64,000 nucleotides of DNA from Pagrus major (lineage: Eukaryota; Chordata; Actinopteri; Spariformes; Sparidae): contig NC_133232.1 of NCBI RefSeq assembly GCF_040436345.1, positions 25,698,315 through 25,762,314 of the forward strand, read 5' to 3'. The translations under genes and the position numbers were made by a program. Every line of letters begins with the position of its first letter. Position 1 is the stretch's first letter. Of this stretch, positions 1 through 12,124 are shown one piece after another. The notes beneath the pieces are model-generated. The model saw nothing but the letters and a program-made list of their open reading frames with translations. It ran no database searches and was not told the DNA's origin.

Positions 1-901
1 AAGTAACACGAACACATTACCGTTTTCTACAATGGTGAACATCAACTCAGAGACTGGAGATATAGTCAGTCTGCAGTCTTTTAACTTCGAGGAGCTAAAA
101 ACGTTTCAGTTTAAAGTTCAGGCCACAGACTCTGGTGTCCCTCCGCTCAGCAGCAACGTGACTGTGAACGTTTTAATACTCGATGAAAATGACAATAATC
201 CAACAATTCTCGCGCCCTATTCTGAGCACGGCTCCGTTAACAGTGAGAGCATCCCCTATTCTGCTGAAGCGGGATACTTTGTGGCAAAGATCAGGGCTGT
301 AGACGCAGACTCTGGATACAATGCGCTGCTTTCTTATCACCTGTCTGAGCCCAAAGGAAACAACCTCTTCCGGATCGGAACCAGCACCGGAGAGATCAGG
401 ACTAAGAGGAGAATGAGTGACAATGACCTGAAAACTCACCCCTTGGTGGTGTTGGTTTCTGATAACGGAGAACCCTCCCTGTCAGCTACTGTGTCTATTG
501 ATGTGGTGGTGGTTGAAAGCACAGCTGACATCCAGACTCAGTTCAGACATGTGCCCATAAAGGAGGAGAGCTTCTCTGATTTGAACCTGTATCTGCTGAT
601 CGCCATTGTGTCGGTGTCAGCCATCTTTCTGCTCAGTCTCATCAGTTTAATAGCTGTCAAATGCCACAGGACAGACGGCAGTTTCAGCAGGTACGGTGCC
701 CCAATGATCACCACCCACCCTGACGGGAGCTGGTCTTACTCCAAATCTACTCAGCAGTATGACGTGTGTTTCAGTTCAGACACGCTCAAGAGTGACGTAG
801 TAGTTTTCCCCGCACCATTTCCGCCTGTAGATGGGGAACTGATCAGTATAAACGGAGGAGACACTTTTACCAGAACTCAGACTTTACCTAATAAAGAAAA
901 G
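1..901 (+). CDS. pcdha: Protocadherin alpha variable exon V1 (3' part only)
   Basis: The window opens inside this exon; the reading frame is open from base 2, so the upstream part is cut off by the window edge and not by mutation. What remains encodes the end of EC5 (from [17 protein letters not shown], with the calcium motif DENDNNP), all of EC6, a membrane span ([20 protein letters not shown]) and an 81-residue tail that starts KCHRTDG and ends LPNKEK. The last codon AAG is followed by the donor GTAAGA at 902. The ATG at base 32 is an internal methionine of the EC5 strand MVNINSETG, not a start. The stretch from about base 40 to 901 is the block shared almost unchanged with V2-V13. Confidence 0.95.
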
Positions 902-1312
902 GTAAGATTATAAACTTAATTTTATCGCTTAATTGAGTGTAATTTCAGCTCTTATATTATGTATTATGTTACAATGTGCAATGACATTTTCCTCTGTGTC
1001 AGTGAATCAAATAACGCTGTTCTGATGCTGAAATCAAGTTTTGGATGCAAGTTCAACATATTAAAAGTACAGGAAAAGTATTATGGTTGTGATAGCGTGT
1101 ATGTATGCTGACATGTGAGTCTTCAGGCTAGTGGTCTTTGACTGTTTGGTCTGAAACGTCACAGAAAACGTGCCTTGTTGTCTAAATATATTGTACTGTT
1201 TCCAAGAGGGTGAAACAATTCGCTGTTGTGTGTTTCTCCTAGCATTTTCTTTACTTTGATCAAACCTTTTTAGATATTCTTTAAACCGTTTCACCTATAG
1301 TGTGCGCCATGA

Positions 1313-1333
1313 TGCTCTATCCATGGTGCTGAA
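1313..1333 (-). promoter_or_regulatory. RE1/NRSE (REST-binding) silencer after V1
   Basis: By hand count 18 of 21 bases agree with the RE1 consensus, whose reverse-complement half reads CCRTGGTGCTGAA here (CCATGGTGCTGAA). It lies 411 bp past the V1 donor. RE1 elements scattered through protocadherin clusters and bound by REST are known for the family. The rest of the 902-1,508 spacer is AT-rich and shows nothing else. Confidence 0.75.
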
Positions 1334-1508
1334 ATATGCGGCGATTACACTCTGTTAAATTACGAAGGCATGGCAGTGCAATTAGTAATGAAGGAGATTT
1401 TATTTAGATTTTTTTCCTCGCAGGAATGATCTCCTTTCTGGTGATTTATATTGTAACAAATCATGTTTAACTGTATTTAGTTCATAGCCTTGCAGTTATT
1501 TTAAGTGG

Positions 1509-1608
1509 CCATGAGGCGACGCTATAGACCGTGACACCGCCAGCTAGTCGCTGATGTGTCCAGGCCCCTCCCACATTAAAAGGTTCATTTTCCCAGTGCT
1601 TTGTTAGA
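1509..1608 (+). promoter_or_regulatory. V2 promoter: CSE/CTCF-type element and downstream boxes
   Basis: The CSE at 1,509-1,530 (core GACGCTATAGACC) fits 11 of 15 positions of the CTCF core CCASYAGRKGGCRSY in forward orientation. A pyrimidine box CCCCTCCC follows at about 1,565, and GTGCTTTGTTAGA at 1,596-1,608. The coding start is 138 bp further on. The CSE variant resembles that of V3. Confidence 0.75.
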
Positions 1609-1745
1609 ATGAGACGCAGGGTGAAGGGGGATGGATATAGAAAACATCCCGACATATAATTTTGTCTTTCAAGCGCCTTTTTCGCCTTGAAAAGCACAGA
1701 GCACGTCGATAAAGGGATATATGCTTTGTCTCGCTGTATGGAATT

Positions 1746-4121
1746 ATGCATCGGCCGGGAAGAAAGACTCACATTGGGATTTATCTCTTGCTTGTTGTCG
1801 TGGCGTTTAACTGGGGAGCGGTTTCCGGACAGCTCTCCTATTCCGTCTCAGAGGAGGTAAACCTGGGGACTTCTGTTGGAAATCTCGCCAAGGATCTAAA
1901 TCTGAATGTGCAGGATTTGGAGTCACGTATGTTTCAGATCGTTACCGGATCAAAGAGGAAGTATTTTGATGTAAATTTGAAGTCAGGTTTTCTCTACGTC
2001 AGTGAAAGAATAGACAGAGAAGAGCTCTGTGCGAAAGCTGCAAAATGCAAAGTGAATGTAGAGGCTGTGATTAATAATCCACTGAAACTGTACCGTATTG
2101 AAGTTAATATTCTTGACGTCAATGATAATCCCCCTTCGTTCAGTGCCAAATCACAGACTATCGATATAGCAGAGAGTGTATTGCCAGGAGCTACGTTCCC
2201 TGTGTTGTCGGCCTATGATGCCGATGTAGGGAAAAACAGTATTAACACGTACAAGCTAAATCCCAGTGAATATTTCTCTTTAGCGGTGCACAAAGGAGAG
2301 AGTGTGTCAGCCGAGTTAGTTCTTCAGAAATCATTAGACCGAGAAAAACAGGCTTTAATTAAACTCACGCTGACCGCTGTAGATGGAGGAACTCCTCCAA
2401 AATCAGGCACGTCAGAAATAATCATTAATGTCTTGGACACAAACGATAATTTCCCGACGTTTACCAAAACATTGTACAAAACAAGTATAACAGAGAATGC
2501 ACCACTTGGCAGTACAGTAGTAACAGTGACTGCCACTGACGCTGATGAGGGGACGAACAAAGACATTGTGTATTTTCTAAACTCGAAAGATCAGGACCAT
2601 GTGTTGGACATTTTTGAAATCGATTCAGAAACAGGAATAATAACAGTTAAAGGACAAATTGACTTCGAAACAAATCCTGCTTTTGAAATTCGTGTGCAGG
2701 CTGCGGACAAAGGCCAGCCTCCATTGACAGCACAGTGTAAAGTACTAGTGGAGGTGGTGGATCTGAATGACAATGCGCCTGACATCACGGTGACGTCACT
2801 GCTCAGCACCGTGAAGGAGGACGCTGAAATTGGTACTGCCATTGCGCTTGTTTCAGTTCTTGACAGAGATGGGGGCAAAAACGGTGAAGTCAACTGTGAG
2901 ATAATGAATTCAGTCCCCTTTAAATTGGAGACAAATTATAAAAATTATTATTCTTTAGTTATTGGTGGAGCTTTAGATAGGGAACTCATTTCGCACTACA
3001 ATATCACTATCAGAGCTACAGATGAAGGTAGGCCCCCTCTTTCTAACACCAGCACGGTTATTATTCAGGTTTCTGATGTGAATGACAACACACCTCGCTT
3101 TTCAGAGACTGTAATTAATATGTATGTGAAAGAAAACAGTCCAGTTGGAACGGTTTTGAAAGCAGTATCTGCAACAGATGCTGACGTTAGTGAAAATGGT
3201 CAGGTGAGATATTCATTAGTCAGTGATAATAACTTAGTGCCGCTGTCTACAATGGTGAACATCAACTCTGAGACAGGAGATATAGTCAGCCTGCAGTCTT
3301 TTAACTTCGAAGAGTTAAAAACGTTTCAGTTTAAAGTTCAGGCCACAGACTCTGGTGTCCCTCCGCTCAGCAGCAACGTGACTGTGAACGTTTTAATACT
3401 CGATGAAAATGACAATAATCCAACAATTCTCGCGCCATATTCTGAGCACGGCTCCGTTAACAGTGAGAGCATCCCCTATTCTGCTGAAGCGGGATACTTT
3501 GTGGCAAAGATCAGGGCTGTAGACGCAGACTCTGGATACAATGCGCTGCTTTCGTATCACCTGTCTGAGCCCAAGGGAAACAACCTCTTCCGGATCGGAA
3601 CCAGCACCGGAGAGATCAGGACTAAGAGGAGAATGAGTGACAATGACCTGAAAACTCACCCCTTGGTGGTGTTGGTTTCTGATAACGGAGAACCCTCCCT
3701 GTCAGCTACTGTGTCTATTGATGTGGTGGTGGTTGAAAGCACAGCCGACATCCAGACTCAGTTCAGACATGTGCCCATAAAGGAGGAGAGCTTCTCTGAT
3801 TTGAACCTGTATCTGCTGATCGCCATTGTGTCGGTGTCAGTCATCTTTCTGCTCAGTCTCATCAGTTTAATAGCTGTCAAATGCCACAGGACAGACGGCA
3901 ATTTCAGCAGGTACGGTGCCCCAATGATCACCACCCACCCTGACGGGAGCTGGTCTTACTCCAAATCTACTCAGCAGTATGACGTGTGTTTCAGCTCAGA
4001 CACGCTCAAGAGTGACGTAGTGGTTTTCCCCGCACCATTTCCGCCTGTAGATGGGGAACTGATCAGTATAAACGGAGGAGACACTTTTACCAGAACTCAG
4101 ACTTTACCCAACAAAGAAAAG
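1746..4121 (+). CDS. pcdha: Protocadherin alpha variable exon V2
   Basis: This is the first complete first exon (792 codons to the donor GTAAGA at 4,122). It encodes a type I neuronal adhesion receptor that binds identical copies in trans. The ATG at 1,746 opens a signal peptide (about residues 1-28) before mature [12 protein letters not shown]1 to EC6 follow at roughly 110-residue spacing, each closed by a DxNDN calcium motif (DVNDNPP, DTNDN, DLNDN, DVNDN, DENDN). EC1 carries the CX5C loop of clustered protocadherins (ELCAKAAKC). The membrane span is about 688-711 and an 81-residue tail with a PAPFPP proline motif ends the exon. Bases from about 3,260 onward belong to the homogenised block. 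Translation past the donor reaches a stop at 4,244, but splicing to the constant exons is expected. EC1-EC4 are closest to V3. Confidence 0.95.
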
Positions 4122-4330
4122 GTAAGAACATGCGCATTAAGTGCGTCTCATTGTTGCCATTCCTTTATGTTGATTACTGACAGTAACAATATACTTGGTT
4201 GCTTGTTTGGACAAACAACACGCTTTTATTTTAGTGAACTTTAAATGTGAGTTAAGCTGATATAGGCCTGCTTTACATGCGTTGTTGTAATCTTCCCATT
4301 TTGGCTGCTAACTCTGAATTTAATGTGTGT

Positions 4331-4351
4331 GTCGCTGTCCGTGGTACTGAA
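4331..4351 (-). promoter_or_regulatory. RE1/NRSE after V2
   Basis: 19 of 21 bases fit the consensus (TCGCTGTCCGTGGTACTGAA). It lies 209 bp past the V2 donor. The spacer from 4,352 to 5,081 is AT-rich and no gene or repeat was recognised in it. Confidence 0.8.
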
Positions 4352-5081
4352 CGAAAGTTTCTGTATTGGTTCTACCGGCATCCCCGTGACAAATGGAAAT
4401 TTTACTGTATCAGCATGATCTGGGTGGCCATGGATGCAAAATATTTGCAAGTGAAAGTATATATTTATTTTGATGACAGAGTGTGAAAACAAGGGACTTG
4501 TTTTCTTGCGGTGACGGTCATATAGCTGCCTTTGCAATAACTTTTTTCCTGTTAAACATCCCAGTGTGCTGTAATGACTAACCACTCAAAATGTGTCGAG
4601 CCAATGTTTGTTTGACTTGTTTGTTTCTAAGGTGTCTGCCTCACTGTTGACTGATTCCATCCTTTGGCCAGCCTTTTTAATCTTGTATCTTTTTAGAGGG
4701 TGACTAATAATCAATTTGTAATACCTAACCCATAGAAATTAGAAAATCCCTGTATTCCATCTGTATCTTTAGGTTTTCTATTGAAAACTTAAATATTTAG
4801 TACAGTCAGAGACATTTTTTTCCTGGTACATCCTGAAAACATTTGAAGTTTAGAAATACTGTCACTGTTATCAGACGTGGAGCCTGACTTTTAATGCTGA
4901 ATAACAATGTGCATAATTTAATAAATCAATAGCAATACTGTCAATATATTTGATAATACATTGTGGTTTTTATGTATCCAAATCCTTGGAATGACTTACA
5001 ATTTATAATTAAGTGGTTGTCAGTGTTTCAGAATGAGGAGGGATTTTTCACGTTAATAGCTTGTGCAGTTATTGAAAGTTA

Positions 5082-5132
5082 CCACACAGTGACGCTATAG
5101 ACCGTGACACGGAAATTGTTGAGGCTCCTCCC
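5082..5132 (+). promoter_or_regulatory. V3 promoter: CSE/CTCF-type element
   Basis: CCACACAGTGACGCTATAGA begins a CSE that fits 11 of 15 CTCF core positions and shares GACGCTATAGACCGTGACAC with the V2 promoter. The CTCCTCCC-type box follows at 5,125, only 43 bp after the CSE start, where the other promoters have 52-56 bp. Confidence 0.75.
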
Positions 5133-5321
5133 AGAGCAAAAACAGACTGACTGTGGTTTTCATCACAAAGAGACACGGGAAGAGAAGGCAGGGCATAATG
5201 GAGTCATCGTGTATAAGAAGAGGAAAATCGAAATAGTGCTGACTAAAATTGTTTCTCGTCTTGTAATCTCACGGTCGAAAACCCAGCGTGGATGTATGTT
5301 TTGTTCTTCTTCGGCGGAATT

Positions 5322-7703
5322 ATGTCTTTGCCGAGTAGCAGGAGGTCTATTGTTACATATGTGGTGCTGGTGCTGTTGGATTGTTGCTGGGAAGCGGCGT
5401 CTGGGCAGCTCTCCTACTCCGTCTCAGAGGAGGTGAACCCGGGAACGAATGTCGGAAACATCGCCAAGGATCTGAACCTCAATGTGCAGGATTTGGAGTC
5501 CCGTTTGTTTCAGGTTGTTACAGGATCTAAAAGGAAATATTTCGAGGTAAATCTAAAGACCGGATTTCTGTATGTCAACGAGAGGATAGACCGAGAGGAG
5601 CTTTGTGCAGAGGAACCCAAATGCACGGTTAGTGTGGAGGCTGTGATAAACAACCCGTTAAAGCTTTATCGTGTAGAGATAGAAGTTAAAGATGTAAATG
5701 ACCATTCTCCGTCTTTTAGCACGAAATCACAAATACTGGACATAGCGGAGAACACCCTGCCTGGGTTTAGATTCGCGTTGTCGGAGGCAAGCGATGCTGA
5801 TGTGGGTAAAAATGGGGTTAGTGCGTATAAGCTCAGTCCGAACGAATATTTCACTCTTGCGACACACAAAAGAGAGGACAGTATATCTCCAGAGTTAGTC
5901 CTGCAGAAAGCCTTAGACCGTGAGAAAAAGGCACACATGCAGCTCGTGTTAACTGCGTTAGACGGAGGGACTCCTCCAAATTCAGGCACATCAGAAATTG
6001 AAATAAATGTACTAGACACTAATGATAACGCACCAGTGTTCAGCAGCACTCTTTACAAAGTACAAACGTTTGAAAATGTCCCGATTGGTACGACAGTCTT
6101 CACCTTAAATGCGACCGACGTTGATGAAGGCACAAACAGTGAAATAGTGTATTCTCTTCGTAGTAAAGATCAGGACCATATTCTGGATATTTTCAAAATT
6201 GACCCTGACACTGGAGTTATTTCAGTGAAAGGAAAAATCGACTATGAAGACAGAAAAGCTTTTGAGATCCGAGCAGAGGCTAGAGACAAAGGCCAGCCTC
6301 CTATGACTGCTCATAGTAAAGTGCTGGTAGAAGTAATTGACGTCAACGACAACGCTCCTGAAATCACTGTGACGTCACTGCTTAATACAGTGAATGAGGA
6401 CGCTGCTGTAGGCACTGCTATTGCACTTGTATCCGTTCTAGACAGAGACAGCGGCAAAAATGGTGAGGTGAAATGTGAGATCTTAAATGCGGTTCCGTTC
6501 AAATTGGACACAAATTATAAAAACTATTACTCTTTAGTGGTTGACGGACATTTGGACAGAGAGGTGACTCCTCAGTACAATGTCACAATATCAGCTACAG
6601 ATGAAGGGAGTCCTCCTCTTTCGAACATCAGTGTTATTACAGTTCACGTTTCTGATGTGAATGACAACGCGCCATATTTCCCAGAATCGGTAATAAACGT
6701 TTATGTGAAAGAAAACAGCAAAGTAGGAACAGTTATTAAAACAGTGACTGCGTCTGATGCTGACGTCAGCAACAACGGTCAGGTTAGCTACTCATTTTTA
6801 GACAGTAATAGTAAATCTCTGCCTCTACCCACAATGGTGAACATCAACTCAGAGACTGGAGATATAGTCAGTCTGCAGTCTTTTAACTTCGAGGAGTTAA
6901 AAACGTTTCAGTTTAAAGTTCAGGCCACAGACTCTGGTGTCCCTCCGCTCAGCAGCAACGTGACTGTGAACGTTTTAATACTCGATGAAAATGACAATAA
7001 TCCAACAATTCTCGCGCCCTATTCTGAGCACGGCTCCGTTAACAGTGAGAGCATCCCCTATTCTGCTGAAGCGGGATACTTTGTGGCAAAGATCAGGGCT
7101 GTAGACGCAGACTCTGGATACAATGCGCTGCTTTCTTATCACCTGTCTGAGCCCAAAGGAAACAACCTCTTCCGGATCGGAACCAGCACCGGGGAAATCA
7201 GGACTAAGAGGAGAATGAGTGACAATGACCTGAAAACTCACCCCTTGGTGGTGTTGGTTTCTGATAACGGAGAACCCTCCCTGTCAGCTACTGTGTCTAT
7301 TGATGTGGTGGTGGTTGAAAGCACAGCTGACATCCAGACTCAGTTCAGACATGTGCCCATAAAGGAGGAGAGCTTCTCTGATTTGAACCTGTATCTGCTG
7401 ATCGCCATTGTGTCGGTGTCAGCCATCTTTCTGCTCAGTCTCATCAGTTTAATAGCTGTCAAATGCCACAGGACAGACGGCAGTTTCAGCAGGTACGGCG
7501 CCCCAATGATCACCACCCATCCTGACGGGAGCTGGTCTTACTCCAAATCTACTCAGCAGTATGACGTGTGTTTCAGTTCAGACACGCTCAAGAGTGACGT
7601 AGTGGTTTTCCCCGCACCGTTTCCACCTGTAGATGGGGAACTGATCAGTATTAACGGAGGAGACACTTTTACACGGACTCAGACTTTACCTAATAAAGAA
7701 AAG
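5322..7703 (+). CDS. pcdha: Protocadherin alpha variable exon V3
   Basis: The exon has 794 codons from the chosen ATG; an upstream in-frame ATG at 5,292 would add ten residues. The 5,322 start was preferred because it gives an ordinary signal peptide (MSLPSSRRS then a hydrophobic core, cleavage near residue 28) before [10 protein letters not shown]. The EC1 loop is ELCAEEPKC. The EC1-EC2 linker reads DVNDH, with His at residue 128 where DxNDN has its last Asn. The donor is GTAAGC at 7,704. EC1 and EC4 closely follow V2 (shared DQDHxLDIF segment in EC3), so the two form a subgroup. A perfect TGACGTCA palindrome lies at 6,370-6,377 and another in EC5 near 6,770. Confidence 0.95.
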
Positions 7704-8067
7704 GTAAGCCACGTATAATTTCATCAATCTGATAAGTTGAAAAAATGGTTTTCATACCCCGGGTGGTACCTACAAGTAATAATGATCTGCAGCTATGTTT
7801 GATTACTGATTAACTATTCTACACCATTGTTAAGAATATGACAGGGGTTGTAACTCAGACGTGTATCTGTAGTCTCTTCTGTGTGAATCTTGATTCTCAA
7901 TGGTTTTATGGTGCATTGTTATGCACTAAAAAGCTGTCAGGTGAATTAATCACTGCTTATTTGGTCGACGTTTTTTTCTATGAATTAAGAACAATTTCAG
8001 TACAACACGGTTCAAATCTTTTCACTGAGTTTCACAGCTCTGTGATACAGGAATTTGGGCACATTAA

Positions 8068-8148
8068 GGCGCTGTCCACGGTGCTGAAACCATCTTCTCT
8101 GTCCACTGTTCTCTGTACTCACACCCGGCTGCTGTCCGCTGTGCTGAT
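8068..8148 (-). promoter_or_regulatory. RE1/NRSE after V3, with a second weaker copy
   Basis: The site at 8,068-8,088 fits 20 of 21 positions (GCGCTGTCCACGGTGCTGAA). A second, degenerate one at 8,128-8,148 fits 16 of 21. The remainder of the 7,704-8,377 spacer is AT-rich with no other feature seen. Confidence 0.85.
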
Positions 8149-8377
8149 ATTGTGAAACGCAATAAAACGGTCTTAATGACATAAATAATAATGTATAATA
8201 TTAATGTGTCATGGATATAGATTATTTTATGAACAGTTCTCAATGAATTTAAGTCTTTCAAATCAACCCATGAATTTTAGAACTTTATTCAGCATATATT
8301 TATTTCATTAACTGTGTCTGTGTAGCTTATAATATAGATATCATCTGTTTTGGGCCGTCTTTCAGTATACAAAAGTG

Positions 8378-8488
8378 TCACTAGATGTCGCTGGAGACCA
8401 TGCAAAAATGTTGTGTTCACCGTTTAGAAACTCCTCCTCTATTCATGACATAAAAGGAAACGTCATCATCTGGCAGTGCTTTGTGAAA
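8378..8488 (+). promoter_or_regulatory. V4 promoter: CSE/CTCF site and downstream boxes
   Basis: TCACTAGATGTCGCTGGAGA begins the CSE and fits 13 of 15 CTCF core positions, one of the two best matches in the array. CTCCTCCTC lies at 8,431, a TATA-like ATAAAAGG near 8,450, CGTCATC at 8,461-8,467 and GTGCTTTGTGAAA at 8,476-8,488. Confidence 0.85.
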
Positions 8489-8623
8489 ATAGCGTTCAGA
8501 CGAGTGAAACCCTAAAGAGAGAGGACACCAAGCGAGGATGGATATATAAAAACGTTACTTTTCATCTCTCGTGGATTGGCCAAGAGGCAGGAAACAGGAT
8601 TTGTTGCTTTTTCCGAGACAGCG

Positions 8624-11002
8624 ATGGCTGCTCGGGAACAATGGGATAATATCGTGGGTCTGTTTTTCACTCTGCTTTGTCTCTGCGACTGGTCCGTGGC
8701 TCAGATATCCTACTCCATTTCAGAGGAGGTGGACAAAGGGACAGCGGTGGGAAATCTTGCTAAGGATTTAAATCTCAGTGTGCAGCAGCTCCACTCCACG
8801 GGTCTTCAGCTTACCTCTGTGCATAACAAACGGTATTTTGACATAAACAATGAATCTGGAGTACTTTTCGTTAACGAGCGGATAGATCGGGAGGAGCTTT
8901 GTCCTAATACGGTAAAGTGCTCTTTAAACATAGAGGCCATATTGAGTAACCCACGAAGCCTCCATCGAATTGAAGTTGTGATTAATGATATTAATGACAA
9001 TGCTCCGTCTTTTCTGGAAGAAATAACCACAATAGAAATGTCTGAATCTTCATATGTTGGAGAAAGACATCTATTGCCGATAGCTCATGACGCAGATGTA
9101 GGAACTAATTCGGTAAAGACTTACAAATTAAACCCGAATGATCATTTCTCTTTGGATATACAGAGCAGTGGTGACCAGAGCGTGTCTGCTGAGTTAGTGC
9201 TGCAGAAAGCATTAGATCGAGAAAAACAGGCTGTTATTGAACTCACACTGACAGCGATAGATGGAGGAAAACCTCCCAAAACGGGGACTTTACAGATAAA
9301 CATTAATGTCCTGGATGTAAATGACAATTCTCCCGTGTTCAGTAAATCTCTTTACAAGGTCCAAGTTGTAGAAAATGCAAATATTGGCACGACGTTATTA
9401 ACACTCACAGCTACTGATTTAGATGACGGTGTTAATGGTCAACTTGAATACTCTATTATAGGAAGGGGACGTTTAAGTCCTGATGACAAATTTGCCCTGA
9501 ATGATAACACTGGAGAAATTACTGTAAAAGGCAATATTGATTATGAGGAAAATCAAGCATATGAGGTTCGTGTTCAAGCACGAGATAAAGGCACTCCTCC
9601 TCGCATTGCACACAGCAAGGTTTTAGTCGAAGTTATTGATGTCAATGACAATGCTCCAGAAATCTCCGTGTCTTCACTCATGAGTCCAGTGAAAGAGGAC
9701 GCTGAAATAGGCACAGCTGTCGCTATGGTCACTATTACTGATAAAGACGGAGGCAAAAATGGTCTGACACACTGTAAAATTACAGGTTCTGTGCCATTTA
9801 AGTTAAAATCTAACTATAAAAACTATTATTCATTGTTGGTTGATGGGCCTCTTGACAGAGAGAGTGTTTCACAGTATAATGTATCAATTACAGCTACAGA
9901 TGAAGGAACTCCCTCTCTGTCGAGTACAAACGTCATTAATATTCACATTTCTGACGTCAATGACAATCCTCCTCGATTTCTGGAACCTGTGATTAATGTT
10001 TATGTGAAAGAAAACAGTCCCACTGGAAGTACTATTTATACACTGACTACGTTAGATTCAGATTTGAATGAAAACGCAAAAGCAACTTACCACTTAATCA
10101 ATAGTTCACCGAAAACCACCCCGATAGCTTCAATGGTTACTGTAAACTCAGAGACTGGAGATATAGTCAGTCTGCAGTCTTTTAACTTCGAGGAGTTAAA
10201 AACGTTTCAGTTTAAAGTTCAGGCCACAGACTCTGGTGTTCCTCCGCTCAGCAGCAACGTGACTGTGAACGTTTTAATACTCGATGAAAATGACAATAAT
10301 CCAACAATTCTCGCGCCATATTCTGAGCACGGCTCCGTTAACAGTGAGAGCATCCCCTATTCTGCTGAAGCGGGATACTTTGTGGCAAAGATCAGGGCTG
10401 TAGACGCAGACTCTGGATACAATGCGCTGCTTTCGTATCACCTGTCTGAGCCCAAAGGAAACAACCTCTTCCGGATCGGAACCAGCACCGGAGAGATCAG
10501 GACTAAGAGGAGAATGAGTGACAATGACCTGAAAACTCACCCCTTGGTGGTGTTGGTTTCTGATAACGGAGAACCCTCCCTGTCAGCTACTATGTCTATT
10601 GATGTGGTGGTGGTTGAAAGCACAGCTGACATCCAGACTCAGTTCAGACATGTGCCCATAAAGGAGGAGAGCTTCTCTGATTTGAACCTGTATCTGCTGA
10701 TCGCCATTGTGTCGGTGTCAGTCATCTTTCTGCTCAGTCTCATCAGTTTAATAGCTGTCAAATGCCACAGGACAGACGGCAATTTCAGCAGGTACGGTGC
10801 CCCAATGATCACCACCCACCCTGACGGGAGCTGGTCTTACTCCAAATCTACTCAGCAGTATGACGTGTGTTTCAGCTCAGACACGCTCAAGAGTGACGTA
10901 GTGGTTTTCCCCGCCCCGTTTCCGCCTGTAGATGGGGAACTGATCAGTATTAATGGAGGAGACACTTTTACCAGAACTCAGACTTTACCCAACAAAGAGA
11001 AG
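8624..11002 (+). CDS. pcdha: Protocadherin alpha variable exon V4
   Basis: The exon has 793 codons to the donor GTAAGC at 11,003. The open frame runs further upstream, but only from a TTG codon; the ATG at 8,624 in a good context (GCGATGG) gives a signal peptide cut near residue 26 before [10 protein letters not shown]. The EC1 loop is ELCPNTVKC. It is distinguished by STGLQLTSVHNKRYF in EC1 and by EC5 residues ASMVTVNSETG, so the conserved block starts a few codons later than in V2 or V3. Its block carries the variants SVIF in the membrane span, GNFSR in the tail and LSATM in EC6. The EC4 TGACGTCA palindrome is absent here. Confidence 0.95.
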
Positions 11003-11242
11003 GTAAGCCACGCATAAAGAATGAACACTACCAATGAGTGTATATTTTGTTTTCATGTATATCTTTAGCTGCTTCAAGTGAGGGCAAAAGCGTTCGCAGT
11101 ACACTGTAATTATGCCTTGTGGTATGCAGGTGTGGCCCTTTCATCACTGATAGTAGAGGATTATTGTTAAGGTTCTGACAACATTAAACGTCTGATAGAT
11201 TGCATACTGTTCATCCATAGTCTAATACTGCTGAATGGGAAA

Positions 11243-11263
11243 TGCTCTCTCCATGGTGCTGAA
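11243..11263 (-). promoter_or_regulatory. RE1/NRSE after V4
   Basis: 18 of 21 bases fit (GCTCTCTCCATGGTGCTGAA), 240 bp past the V4 donor. From 11,264 to 11,885 the spacer is strongly AT-rich; short open frames there look like chance. Confidence 0.75.
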
Positions 11264-11885
11264 ATCTCTCTGCGTCCCTTAATCTTTTTGACTTCATGTA
11301 CTTACCTTGAACTTGTGTTACACTTGGCATAGTTTGTCTATGGGTCGGCACATTTTGGGGAAAAAAAACAAACATTTAAAATATATTCTGTTTTAAAGTA
11401 AAACGGCAAAACAATTTAAAAACAACCGGGCGTAGACGTTTACTATCATAGATTTCCACAACAACAATATCATAAGGTGGTAAAATAGTGGATAAAATAA
11501 TGGAACGAAATGAAGGGATTTGTTCTAAATTATAATTGTTTTTTAAAACGTGATTTTAATTGTTTGTGGTGGTGGAAGCATATCATTATATGTGTATCAG
11601 CAAAAGAACAGTCTTATACAATCGTTATCTATTTAATTCATTCACTTTATTATCTAACAATGATCAATACATTGTCTCTCTTGCCAGTTATAATATTCTT
11701 CTGTTTGATCTCGTCTCCAATGACTTGGATTCTTCTGCTGTTCTTACTGTTTTGTTTTTGCAACAAATAGACATCATGCTTCACGCAATCGGATCATATA
11801 TCAAACATTTCTGATGTATTGTTGAAGAAAACACATTAACTCATGAGGTGTTGTTGGTAAAAATCCACTGTGTTCTGTCAGAGGA

Positions 11886-11960
11886 ACGCAAGATGTCGCT
11901 GGAGACCACGGGTTCAATCGTGTTCATTAATGACCTAAAACTCCTCCTCCTCCTCCTCGG
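11886..11960 (+). promoter_or_regulatory. V5 promoter: CSE/CTCF-type element
   Basis: The CSE contains AAGATGTCGCTGGAGACCAC; the CTCF core match is 11 of 15. An extended CTCCTCCTCCTCCTCCTC run begins at 11,941, 55 bp after the CSE start. The CGTCA and GTGCTTTGT boxes of V4 are not evident. Confidence 0.8.
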
Positions 11961-12124
11961 TGAAATAAGACACAGCCTGTACGTTTCGTAGGGACTGGGT
12001 TAGTAAACCATTCGGTCTAACAGATCGTCCTGACATGAAGAGAGCTCGGCTGTCTTTTGGATATTTTACGGGTTTTGTGGATTAATGACGTTTGTTTGCC
12101 TGGACTCCTTATCTGAAGAAAAGG

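Noticed and set aside
173-439. An 88-residue antisense open frame that recurs in nearly the same form in all thirteen V exons
   Set aside because: It lies wholly within the homogenised coding block; its conservation follows from the sense strand and it has no recognisable protein features.
2040-2060. Integrin-type RGD in EC1, known in mammalian alpha exons
   Set aside because: No RGD was found in EC1 of any exon whose EC1 lies in the window.
4122-4244. Coding continuation past the splice donor to the next stop (V2 and others)
   Set aside because: The continuation is unconserved between exons, whereas the donor consensus is present in all.
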